Source: Cryptomeria japonica (Eukaryota; Streptophyta; Pinopsida; Cupressales; Cupressaceae). Taken from it: a stretch of 64,000 nucleotides of DNA. Position 1 is the first letter of the stretch. Every line of letters begins with the position of its first letter. The translations under genes were made by a program, and so were the position numbers. The stretch spans positions 136,218,897 through 136,282,896 of the forward strand of contig NC_081407.1 in NCBI RefSeq assembly GCF_030272615.1, read 5' to 3'. Positions 35,115-46,723 of the stretch are shown one piece after another. Under the pieces are notes generated by a model. The model was not told where the DNA came from. It was given only the letters and a program-made list of their open reading frames with translations, and searched no databases.

Positions 35115-38100
35115 ATGGTTGAAACCCACCTTCAAAAATCTAGGAGAAAAGCTAAAGAAGCTCAAGAGTCCGCAAACATGAGTTCTTATGAGTATGACAA
35201 TGATTTATTTTTCAATCCTGAGCACACTACATTACCTGACATGGATGTTTATAGAAACAATCCAAATGTGGAAAATGCAGACACTACAAACAACAATGCT
35301 ACACACAATGACAATGTGGACAACTTTTCAATACAATCAGCAGATGTAGAAGAATCCATAATGAATCCTCATTTCAATAGATTGGTTGAAGAGATAATGA
35401 GAAGGGATAGACAGTACTTTTTACACATGATGGCACAAAGTGGAGCTAAAATACCTCATGACTTTGACATGTCTCAACTTATGGAAAATCGACCCTCGCA
35501 ACAAACTCACTCCAACATGGATCAAAAGAGACCCAATAGTGGAGGAAATAGAGGACCGCAGACGGTACCTGAATCACCATCAGCTTTGCTTCAAAAACCA
35601 GAAATCCCACATACACAAGCTCAAACATATGATACTTACCTTCGAAGACCATTATGGAAGCCTTATGAAAATAGATATGCTCAATCACATGCTCAAGCTA
35701 TAGATCAATCAAAACAAATGGACATTCAAAGCCATGCTCCAAATTTGGACACAAGGAAACCTCATGTCAAATTTGGGGGCAACACATTGGAAAATGAAAT
35801 GCCTATACAATATGGTATATATGCACAAAATAGATATGGGGTTCCTCAACATGAAGCTATGCCAAGTGCTCCCTATATGCCGCATCAATATAGACCTCCT
35901 CCATATGAACATGTCTACGATCATTATCATCCATACATGCAACAAGCTCCTCCTCAAATTGGTGTCTCAAACATGGGGTATGCTACAAGAAATAGATTGC
36001 CACCTAAGAACAATTTGGAGCAACAAATTAGAGATTTACAAAAGAAAATGGAGGACATGAGTATGCCAAAACCAACATACACTATGAGAGACATATGTCC
36101 TTATCCATTTGATAAGAGCATTCCAATGCCTCCATTTCCTGCACACTTTGTGACGCCAAAATTTGACAAGTATAGAGGAAAAGGAGACCCCAAGGCACAC
36201 ATACGACAATTTTTCACAGCCTGCATTGAGGTAGCGGCAGTAGAAACATACTTGATGAGGTTGTTCCCACAGAGCTTAGGTGATCAAGCTATGGAATGGT
36301 TCTCTCAATTACCTCCTGGTATTAAGTCATGGGGTGACTTGGCAGAGGCATTTATTCAGCATTTCTCCTACAATATAGAAACAAATATCTCAGTCACTAC
36401 TTTGTGCAATACTAAGCAAAAGGAGGGAGAATTTTTTGCATCATTTTTACAAAGATGGAGAAATCTAGCTAGCAGATGCTCTTGCGAAATCCCACAGAAA
36501 CAAATGGTAGAAATGTTCACTCAAAACGTTAACAAGGATATTGGCTATGATCTAAGGAAAGCTTGTTTGTCCACCTTCAAGGATGTTATTGAAAAGGGCT
36601 TAGCAACAGAAAAGGTACTAATTGAACAAGGAGTCATTAAGATATTCAAGGAAAACAAAGATGACTTTAAAGGAAAAGACAAGCCAAGATTTTGGAATAA
36701 GAACAAGAACACAGTCAATGATGGTGTTGTTGATTCCAATACAGTGAGACCCAAATTCATCTTTTCGGGATCAAGTTCTACAAACAATCAAGTGAATACT
36801 CAAACAACTTCTAGACCACGAAGGAAGTACACCCCATTGGGAGAACCACTTGAATCAGTCTTCAAAAAGCTTGTGGCAAGTAAAGTGATCACAGTTCTAG
36901 ATTTTCCTCCATATGAACCAAAGGTCAAACCAAATTGGTGGAATGATGATGAGTATTGCGAATTTCATAAAAGCAAGGGTTATAAGATAGGTAATTGCCA
37001 TCGACTGAAGAACATTGTGCAAGATCTCATTGATAGAGGTGACATTGAGATTGAGGGACACTCATCCAATCAAGAACATGAGATGTTTAAGGAACCATTC
37101 CCAAAGCATGACAAGGGAAAAGCCAAAGTCACAGATGATCAAGCCAACTATACTAGAGCACCTTACAACTATGACTCAACTATCAATCACATCTTGATGG
37201 ACAATCATATCTCTACTATTACCATCAAGAGCACAAATCCTAAGAATCCTCCTCAGAGACCCAAGATTGTTCTAAGAGGTGTTGGATCTTCTTCCGAACA
37301 TACCTCTGAATGTCATGTTACAACTCGTCGAGGTAAAATTACGTTGCCATGTGCTTCTACTAAAAATACTGCTTCTTCATCAACCAAACCTGAGTATGAC
37401 CTTGTAGAACAGTTAGGGAAGACACCCGCGCTCATCTCCATCCTTGAGCTCCTACGTATATCCCCCGCTCATAAAGCTATTCTTGACAAAATCTTGAGAG
37501 ACACTGCCGTTCCTACTGATCTGAACGTGGACCAGTTTCAAGCCATGGTGGGATACCTTTCCATTCCACATTCCCTTACATTCACAGAAGCTGATGACGC
37601 CTCTGTAAGTCAGCCTCATAATGCACCTTTACATGTTGAAGCCTTCATACACAAACATCAAATAAAGCGAGTCCTGATAGATGGAGGAGCTGGTCTAAAC
37701 ATTTGTACATTGAGCACCATTAAACAATTGTGATATTCTGATAAAGTTGTGAATTCTACAAATCAAATCACCATCAAGGCATATGACGATGAAGAGCACT
37801 CATCCAAGGGCACAGTCACCTTACCTCAAAGAATTGGGCCAGTCATGAAGGATGTGGTTTGTCAAGTCCTAGATCTGGATCTCACATACAACATACTACT
37901 AGGATGTCCTTGGATTCATGAAATGAGGGCAGTCCCATCAGCATATCATCAATGCATTAAGTTTCCTCATAATGGAGTCGAGGTAACAGTTAACGGTGTT
38001 CCTAATTCATTCATATATTGCAATAACCTGAGATCACGTACTGAGACCATCATTCCCAGTAATCGTGAGGCTGCTCCTTCTTCAGCATACATTGACCCTG

Positions 38101-41100
38101 AGTCATTGAAACCTTCGACATCAAAACAAGGTGAACTTAAAGGCAAATTTCAGGACAAAGGCATGGGAGAATACACTTTAAATCAGACAATGTATTTACG
38201 ACAAGTCATGAGCTCTCCGAAAGAATATGGAAGGCCACATCCTAACAAGCAAATATCCATCATGATACTCAAATGGGATCCTACTACCTTTCAAAGATGG
38301 GGTGAACTAGAAGAGGAAGATTTATACAAATGCTGTACAAAGACATTGAAGATGACACACATGATCAGATCAATATACCCTGTGAGAAATATGGCAAAGG
38401 CTTCAAGATTCTACAAAAATTCGGGTATGATGGAAAAAGCCCTCTTGGGTTATGCAAAGAAGGCGTCATGGAGCCCTTACAACCTGAATTGACTGTAAAA
38501 AGGGAACGCTCAAAGGGACTTGGTTTTTTGACTTCCAAGATCCATACTAAAAGGACAGAAGGGGCATCACAAATCAAAGTTGCCAAAGTTCAACAAGAAG
38601 ATTACTATTCCACAAATTCCAACGAATGGGAATGGGGTTCAGACAAATTGTCCAGTGACTATGAGCTCACCGAGACATTCAGAGAGCTAGATGAACCCAC
38701 AAAAGAAGAGGAATTTTATAAAAAGTTCAGATTTGGTCAAGAAACAACCCATAAGGATTCCGCACAGTCTTCGTTTCAAGGTTCTAGGTCGAAATCACAT
38801 AGGATGAGGACACCTGTCCCGAAAGGCGCTACTAGTGATGACAATTGGGATTCGCTTGCGATTGAAACTGATGAGGAGAGTGCCATCGATGACCTTGACG
38901 ATTGCCTCGATATACCCGAATATAACCACATCTTCACTCTTAGCCCTGCAAACCCCGAAAACATTAAAGGCCTTCCCCTTGTTCACCACCAACTCATTGA
39001 CTGGGATTATGAAGGACCAGCACAATTTGACACATTTCAAAATGACGAAGCTATTATTGACTATCTTGGCATACGAGATGATCTTCCCCCTGGGGACCAC
39101 AAAGCAGGATACACCATAGAACTCAACAACATGGCATATTTTGGTGAGGGTGTCGGACCTTCCAGTCGCAAAAATGTGAAAATAAGAACAAATCAAGGGT
39201 CTTATGGTGAAAACCAAACTGTGGTGCTATCTGACTCCAAAAAAGTAAAAAGAAAGGACGTATCTGAGGGCGAAAACCTCTCTGAGGCACCCGAAGATGG
39301 AAGGCTCGACATTCTCTCAGCATCATATGAGGAAAAATCATCCATGTTGGTAGAGGAGACTATCAAAACAAACATTGGTATAGAAGAGGTTCCACACAAT
39401 ATATTCCTGGCTCAATCATTGATAGAGTTCGAAAGGTCAAAATTCATAAGCTTCTTCAAAGAACGACAAATCAACTTTGCATGGTCATACGCTGATATGC
39501 CTGGACTAGATCCAGATTTTGTACTGCATCATTTGACAATCAAACCGGGGGCAAAGCCAGTGAAACAGAAATTAAGGAAAATGCATCCACAAGTGGCATT
39601 ACTAGTCAAAGCAGAGCTGGAGAAATTATTGGATGTCGGATTCATACGCCCAATTGATTATCCTGAATGGATCTCCAATTTAGTACCTGTCAGTAAACTA
39701 AATCGCAGCATCAGAATATGTATAGATTTCAGAGACATCAACAAAGCTTGTCCAAAAGATGACTTCCCATTACCAAATATCGATTTGATCATTGATCTCA
39801 CAGCAGGTCATGAAATGTTATCTTTAATGGATGGGTTTTCTGGTTATAACCAAATCAGGATTGCACCCGAGGATCAACACAAAACATAATTCACTTGTTC
39901 GTGGGGAACTTTCTGTTGGAATGTCATGCCCTTTGGGCTGAAAAATGTAGGTGCTACATATCAAAGAGCAATGACCACTATCTTTCATGATCTCATGCAC
40001 ATAACCGTGGAAGATTATGTTGACGATCTCTTGGGAAAATCAATAGACAGAGCTACACATTTGGACATACTTTCAGTCGTCTTTGATCGGTTGGAAAAAT
40101 ACAAAGTAAGATTAAACCCCAAGAAATGTGTCTTTGGAGTAACCTCCGGGAAGCTCCTAGGATTCATTGTGTCTAAAAGAGGAATCAAAGCTGATCCAGC
40201 AAAAGTCAAGGCTATCTTGGACATGCCACCACCCAGAGATATCAGTCAACTTCGATCCTTACAAGGGAGACTCCAGTCTATACGAAGATTCATAGCACAA
40301 CTTGTAGATAAGTGTAATCCTTTTCAGCACCTGCTACATAAAAAGATCAAGTTCAAATGGGATGATAACTGTCAACAAGTTTTTCAGATGCTCAAAGATT
40401 ATCTTTTGAATCCGCCAGTTTTGATGCCACAAATTCCAGATCAGCCTTTGTTACTATACATATCAGTTACTCCAACAACACTGGGGGCACTCCTAGCACA
40501 ACAAATAGCTGACGGCAAGGAAAAAGCAGTATACTATATCAGTCGCACATTGGTGGGATATGAGCTAAACTACACACCAATCAAGCGTGCATGTCTCGCT
40601 GTGGTCTTTGCTTCACAGAAATTACGACATTATATGCTCACTCATAAGACTAAGTTGATTGCAAGAATTGATCCATTAAAATATCTTCTCAACAAAGCTA
40701 CACTTACTGGGCGACTGGCCAAATGGGTAATGATCCTGAGTGAATTCGACATCGAGTATGTGGACAGAAAAGCAATAAAAGGACAAGCAATCGCGGATCA
40801 ATTAGCAGATGCTCCCATGATAGATGATGCTCCTCTACATTTAGAATTTCCAGACGAATCCATTTTAACGATATCACATGCAAAGCCATGGCAACTATAC
40901 TTTGACGGCTCATACACACAACATGGAGCAGGAGCTGGTATCCTCTTTATAACTCCTCAAGGCGATTCTATACCAAAATCATACCGCTTATCATTTCCTT
41001 GCACCAACAATATAGCGGAATATGAGGCATTAACAACTGGATTACGAATTGCAGTTCAATGGAAGATCCAAGAAATTCCTTTTTTTGGGGATTCTCAACT

Positions 41101-42634
41101 TGTCATCCATCAAGCAACTGATGACTATCAAACAAAAGATGAAAAATTAATGCCTTACAAGCAACTGGTAGATGATTTGAAATAGCACTTCACAAAGATA
41201 GATTTTGAGCAGATACCAAGAGAGCAGAATCGTGCTGCAGATGCCATGGCTACAATTGCTTCACTGATTGATCTACCTCAAAATGAGACCTGCTATGAGT
41301 TCCTAGTAGACAAACTGTTGGTTCCTTCATATGAGATCACTCCTACTGAAATGATATGCGTTGTTGGTCCCGAATCCCAGTTATATGGTTCCATATTCAC
41401 ATATCTTCGCGACAATATCTCACCTCCTGATCTATCAAATAACCAACGCCGCACTTTCATTCGCCAATCCTCTCGATATGTCATTCTAGCTGATATCCTA
41501 TACCGACGAGGTCTAGATGGCACTCTTCTTAGATGCTTAGAAAGCGATGAAGCTCAGATTGCGTTACGTGAAGTACATGAAGGGATATGTGGTCCGCATG
41601 CTAGTGGTCCTACCTTGGCCAAGAAACTCATCAGGACTGGATATTACTGGCCCAATATGGAAAAAGACTCATATCAGTTTGTCAAGAAATGTAAGCAATG
41701 TCAAATTCATGGAGACCTCATACATGCACCAGCACAAGAACTACAACCAATTGCGTCTCCTTGGCCCTTTTGTCAGTGGGGACTTGATCTCATAGGCAAG
41801 ATTCACCCTCCTTCCAATGGTCATAAATTCATTATCACAGCCACAGAGTATTTCACAAAGTGGATTGAAGCCATGCCTCTCACACAAGTCACTGGGAAAC
41901 AAATTGCTACCTTCATCCTTAACTATATCATTTGCCGATATGGTATTCCCAATTCCATTATTACTGATAACGGGCATCCCTTCAAAAATCAGGATGTTCG
42001 TGAACTCTGTGACCGCTTCCATATTTCCCATCGTTTCTCCACACCATATTACCCCTAAGGTAATGGCCAAGCTGAGGCGTCTAATAAAACAATTCTTAAA
42101 ATCCTCAAAAAGACAGTCGACGACGCTGGCCGTAACTGGCATATCGAACTCAATCCTGCACTTTGGGCCTACCGCACAAGTGTCCGCACACGTACAGGAG
42201 CTACACCCTACTCACTTGTCTATGGCGCTGAAGCCATCTTGCCTATTGAGGTCGAGTTACCTTCTTTATAGGTCTCTTTGCAAAACATCATCAACAATGA
42301 AGATTACAGGGTCTCTCGCTTACAAGAACTAGAACTGCTGGATGAATGGAGACAAACTGCTTTTAATCATCTCAAGGCTTACCAACAATGAATGCATCGC
42401 AGCTACAATCACAAAGTTAAGCCTCGCACATTTGAAGTAGGTAACTTGGTTCTAAGAGAAAATCCTAAAAATCAGCAAGACAGAGAGAAGAAGGGCAAGT
42501 TCGAACCAAACTGGCTTGGTCCTTACATTATTACAGCAGCAGATGGATTTGGGGCATATCAGCTCTCAACTACAGAAGGTGAACCTTTGGAGGATCCTAT
42601 CAACAAGATGCATCTTCGCAGGTTTTACACATAA
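35115..42634 (+). pseudogene. Element R gag-pol (Tat-type gypsy polyprotein)
   Basis: It has the same domain order as L. Gag and protease (DGGAGLN) are open from 35115 to a TGA at 37731. A one-base loss near 38331 (GCTGTACAAAGAC where L has an extra A before ATGC) shifts the frame inside the segment before the G-patch-like region. The shifted frame continues through RT (YVDDLLGKS near 40013), RNase H, the second archaeal-type RNase H (YFDGSYTQHGAG) and integrase to a TAA after HLRRFYT at 42632-42634. In-frame stops lie at 39887, 41183, 42056, 42269 and 42389. It is better preserved than L but still dead. The ATG at 35115 is the first in frame and matches L's start. Confidence 0.92.
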
Positions 42635-43125
42635 CTCTTCGGAATATCCTAATTTAAAAATACAAAAAAAATAAAAAAATTCAAAAATACAAAAAAATCG
42701 TTACTTGGTGAAAACCTGGCGAACGGACGCCTTGTAACACAAAAAAAAAATTGAAAAATCAAAAAAGTAAAGAGAAATAATTTCGTCCAACGGTGAAAAC
42801 CACTTCGGTGGCGCCTTGGGTAAGTACCATGGTGAAAACTCGGTCACCAGCGCCATGTGTAGCAACTTTGCTCCTCCCTCCTTCAGGATTCACTTTCATC
42901 ACTTCACATTGCACACACTCACAACCTATTCACTCACAATAAAACTTACCCATTCCCATCATGGCTTGTTATTGATCTACCCAAGATTGGTTAGCCATTC
43001 ATAATAAACCCTCATTTTCACTTCCTTTCCATCCATAATAAGTTAGATCTTATCTGTGGCTAAGGCAATTCTTACGTCTAGTGATGGGTGTGGAACTGAG
43101 AACATCACATGTTTCGAGGAGTACA
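42635..43125 (+). other. Element R 3' non-coding remnant
   Basis: It is homologous to 21110-21618 inverted: poly-A tracts, GGTGAAAACC motifs beside GGCGCC, then sequence ending GAGGAGTACA. The equivalent sequence in L continues past GGAGTACAG, so this is a break, not the natural end. Confidence 0.7.
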
Positions 43126-43131
43126 CCTAAA

Positions 43132-44157
43132 ATTTAATCGCGAAGACGTAATTTTCAAACCTGTCAAAACACCTTTCTGGAGCTCGCCATCTGACAGGCG
43201 TGTACTCTGATATACAAGGATGACTTCTACCAAACAGTTTCTCAAGATGAGTCCTGAGCAAAGAGATATTAATTTCCGAAAATGGCCAACTGGCTTTGTC
43301 GACACTACGGACCTGATGAAGTCAATGTTCTAGCAACACATGATGCCTTTCTCAAACTATCAAACGACCTCCGTAGGTCCTCAAAATCGGAACTAGGTAC
43401 CTTAAAGTACATATTAAATCTTGGAATCCTCAGTTCGATCACCAGACTGACAGGATGCAAATGGTGCACTCACCAAAATGACTACATTAACTGATCTAAC
43501 ACTGGAAGTGCGGATAACTGAATTTGATGGCAAAATGAGCTCTTTTGAAAACCGATCAAATGGATTGGTAGAGCCTTGAAATTTGACATGTGGATCATCA
43601 TTTATACTAAAATCAACCTAGAAGAAACACTTTGGCATGACGCTTACTGAGGCAATTTTTACAATTGTGCAAAACAGGGCTCCGACTAGCTATCGAAACA
43701 GGGACTTGTGAAAACACACAAATTGTAAACGGATTTGGCTTTGAAAACTGAGTAAATGGATTCGTTAGGACTTGAAATTTTGTAGACTGACTCACATTTA
43801 TGCATAGAATTGAATCCACTTTGAATTTTTTCATGACGATCAACAGGGCAAAAGATGTAATCACTCAAAGAAGGCTACTCCATAAAATCTGCATTTGTGC
43901 CTAAAATGCATTTCCAGCTCACCCCTCAAACTGGGTATCTCAAAAACTTATCCAAATTGAATTCTGAAAGTTGCACATCACTGAATAGGCCAAATGAAAG
44001 GTTTGGAACATGAATCCCGAGCCTTACCCTCTGAAAATCGACTAGCCCCATTTTACCCTCTCGCAAACTATGCCCTTCAAACTAACTCATTTAGGTATGT
44101 AGAGCAAATTTTTGAAATGGGCCTATGAACTTGACTTAGTTTTAATTAGTCCCAATA
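43132..44157 (-). repeat. LARD LTR, right piece (first 450 bases duplicated)
   Basis: It corresponds to LTR2 positions about 49881-50902. The stretch 43132-43578 repeats 12152-12598 with roughly 4% differences. The outer end reads CCCAATA instead of CCCAACA. No gene. Confidence 0.82.
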
Positions 44158-44516
44158 GTGGCTCTGACTGAGGATGGTTGATTGCAAGATCAATACAAGA
44201 ATCCAGATATCTATGGTTAAGCAGACCACCCAAAAAAATGGATCATTCTTCTCTCAATTCTTCTCTTCTCATTTCAAAAAACAGGGTATCCTTATACTAT
44301 CCAAACAACAAGGCACTTTATTGAAAACCACACAACTAAAGCAAAACAACTGTACAAAATATACGACTTATAAATGGCCCATGGCCATCAAAACTGAAAT
44401 CACTTCCTACCTCTGTGAAAAACATGATTATCTTTTCCACAAACCGGAGGTAAGTTGAGATCATCATTCCAATCTGCCTGATCAAAAACACTTCCACTTC
44501 TAATCAGCTAATCACA

Positions 44517-45950
44517 TCAAACATAATCATCAGAATATTCATAATCATGACATCTCTGAAAATCAAACACATGCTGAGAGGATTGCTCACTAGGTGACAT
44601 AAGTGTGCCATACTCTTTACCACTCTTTCCTAGCTGAAATGAAAAGTGGCCTAACTTATTCTGAAAGTTGAAAACATCAGGCACATCTCTATTGCTAGTT
44701 TGCTCAAATGATGAACACTCTTCCACAATGATGGCTTGCAAACTAGAGAGGAAAACTTCCTCATAACATGACTATAATTCGTCTTGCTGATCATAATTCC
44801 TATCAGCACTTTGCACACATGAAAATACATGATTGTCACTTGTCAATGGTTCATTTCCCACTTGTAAATCTGAGAAAACTACTTCAAATCTGTCATGTCT
44901 TCTAAAAGGTAGATCCTCATAATGCATATCAAAGCTAGAATTCATATCAACATATGAACCTTCATTATCATACCTATCAACCATATATGCATTATCATTT
45001 TGTCTATCAAACATAGGAAGAGAATCAACATTATATATATCATTTTTTACACCCTCAAAAACATCATCAAAATCAAAACATATACTGAGTGGGTATGAAA
45101 GATTGAGCACATTTTTGAATCCACATCTTTGAAAATCAGCAGCTAAGAGTTATGAAATTTGCTCACTACATAGTGAACCTCCTTCTTCATTTTCCTTGGC
45201 TTCATCCTCTGAGCTGTAAACATTGTCCCAATCTGATAAAAGTATTGGATCTGTAGTGCTCATGTCCCTATGTGCATTTATTTCATCATCACAACAACTT
45301 GCGTCTGCATCATATCTTTTATCACACTGCTCATAATGTGTTGCTACATGTTGCAACATAGTTTCATAACTGGGGTTGCAAACATATTGTGGATTGAAAT
45401 CAACAACAAGGTGATCTACATCATTAGCATCTGAAACCTCAACGGGCTCATGATTAGTTGAACAATCACTGTTCTCACAAATTTCTTCTCGCTCTAAATA
45501 CACATCTGAACTTTCATGATGAGAATAATCACATTCAGCATCATAGGAGGTACATCCACTCAGGGGCTCATCTCCTTCATTATTTTTAATCTTGTGTATA
45601 TTTTCGGATTGGTTACTTTCAATCATATCTATCCATTCTTTAATAGATTCAACACATTCTTCTCTGAAGGTAGTAGACCAATTAATTGAGTTAGGCTCAT
45701 AAAGCTCTAAGAATATCTCAATTAAAACAAACTCAGGGGGTCTATTATTAGTTGAAAGCCCATTCAATGCAGCTAAAAATCTTTCATAGAAGACATATGA
45801 TGATTCTCCTTTACTTCTTAGCCCTACTTTCCCTTTTAACAACTAGACAAATCTCTCTTGGATCATTTGAAGACATTTTTCAATTTCTATATTGATCTCT
45901 TTCAAATTTGACAAAGGATTCATGGATCTAGGAACTACATTAGGATCCAT
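44517..45950 (-). pseudogene. LARD internal ORF, Gag-like, decayed
   Basis: On the minus strand an ATG at 45950 (MDPNVVPRSMNPLSNLKEIN) opens a single frame of about 477 codons. In-frame stops break it near 45844, at 45150-45152 and at 44772-44774; it ends at 44517. The product is acidic and rich in D, E, N and S, with EYSDDY and SDWDNVYSSEDEAKENEE segments. No protease, RT or integrase motif is present. Position just downstream of the PBS and the region YERFLAALNGL suggest a Gag-like protein; I do not recognise the family. With long LTRs it resembles non-autonomous elements that keep only gag. Confidence 0.55.
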
Positions 45951-46702
45951 CAGGTTTTATAACAATCACCGAACCATTATCATGACCATGCACCTTACTG
46001 TTTTTTAACAAATCTTTTCAAAAACCTTGCAATCACTAATTTTCCAAATTTGCATACTATTGAAGATCATAAACACTAGATATTGCAACAGCATAGATAT
46101 GCAAATTAATCTTGAAATTCTTCTTTCCCTCTAGACTAGTGTTGTTCACTAAATGGGAAAATGACATTACACATTCTAATTTTCAGAACAAATATCTTTG
46201 CATTTGAAGCCTCTGAAAATACCTGGAGATTTGCAGCTATAAACTCATGTAGATCTGGAGATTTACTTCACCTTTAGCATGGTCTTTTACATCAAAGTCG
46301 CCACCTCTTGCACAGAGGATATTTTGAATAGTAGAACCATTCAATCACAAATTTAATTCTCTTTACTCCTTCGATCTCGCTGCAACAAACACTCTTCCAG
46401 GTTGTTCAATACTGGTATGAACCATAGAGTCGCCACCCAACTAAGGAATTGGAAAAAAATCACATACAGCTGAAAGAACTTCTCACAACTTTCAACCATG
46501 CATTCACTGTTACTCCTTCATAAAGTATGATATGAAACACATATCATTTTGCAGATCCAAAACAAGGAGCATTTTCTTCACCATGAAACCAATTTACACT
46601 CTGTGCATACACCATGGATAGACTGGCTGGATATGAAATTGACAGGACTAGGAACACATTCAACCTCTAACCATATCAATCAAGCATTTATATCCATTTA
46701 TT
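45951..46702 (-). other. LARD leader between PBS and ORF
   Basis: About 750 bases without a supported gene. An open frame on the plus strand near 46549-46779 runs into the LTR and looks like chance. Confidence 0.5.
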
Positions 46703-46719
46703 CCCCAGCAGAGTCACCA
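46703..46719 (-). promoter_or_regulatory. LARD primer binding site (candidate)
   Basis: On the minus strand TGGTGACTCTGCTGGGG lies 4 bases inside the right LTR (GTGAACAACA, AAAA, TGG...). The position and TGG start are those of a PBS, which makes the right LTR the 5' LTR and agrees with the minus-strand ORF. Confidence 0.6.
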
Positions 46720-46723
46720 TTTT

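Larger units (their letters stand above)
32125..43125 (+). mobile_element. Tat-type Ty3/gypsy element R, 3'-truncated
   Basis: It belongs to the same family as L in opposite orientation: 5' LTR 32125-32895, PBS, leader, gag-pol 35115-42634 and about 490 bases of 3' non-coding sequence. Homology to L stops at GGAGTACA (43118-43125). The PMD region, PPT and 3' LTR are gone, apart from a possible 8-11 base echo of the LTR start (CACCTAAAAT, 43124-43133). The protein differs from L at roughly one residue in twenty by eye, so R is a sibling copy, not a recent exact inverted duplicate. Confidence 0.87.

Noticed and set aside
21619-42634. Endogenous pararetrovirus or retrovirus
   Set aside because: Domain order, LTRs, PBS and integrase are those of Ty3/gypsy Tat elements; no movement-protein or envelope frame was seen.
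32125-43125. Element R as a recent exact inverted duplicate of L
   Set aside because: Protein differences of roughly one residue in twenty and different stop positions show two separate family members.
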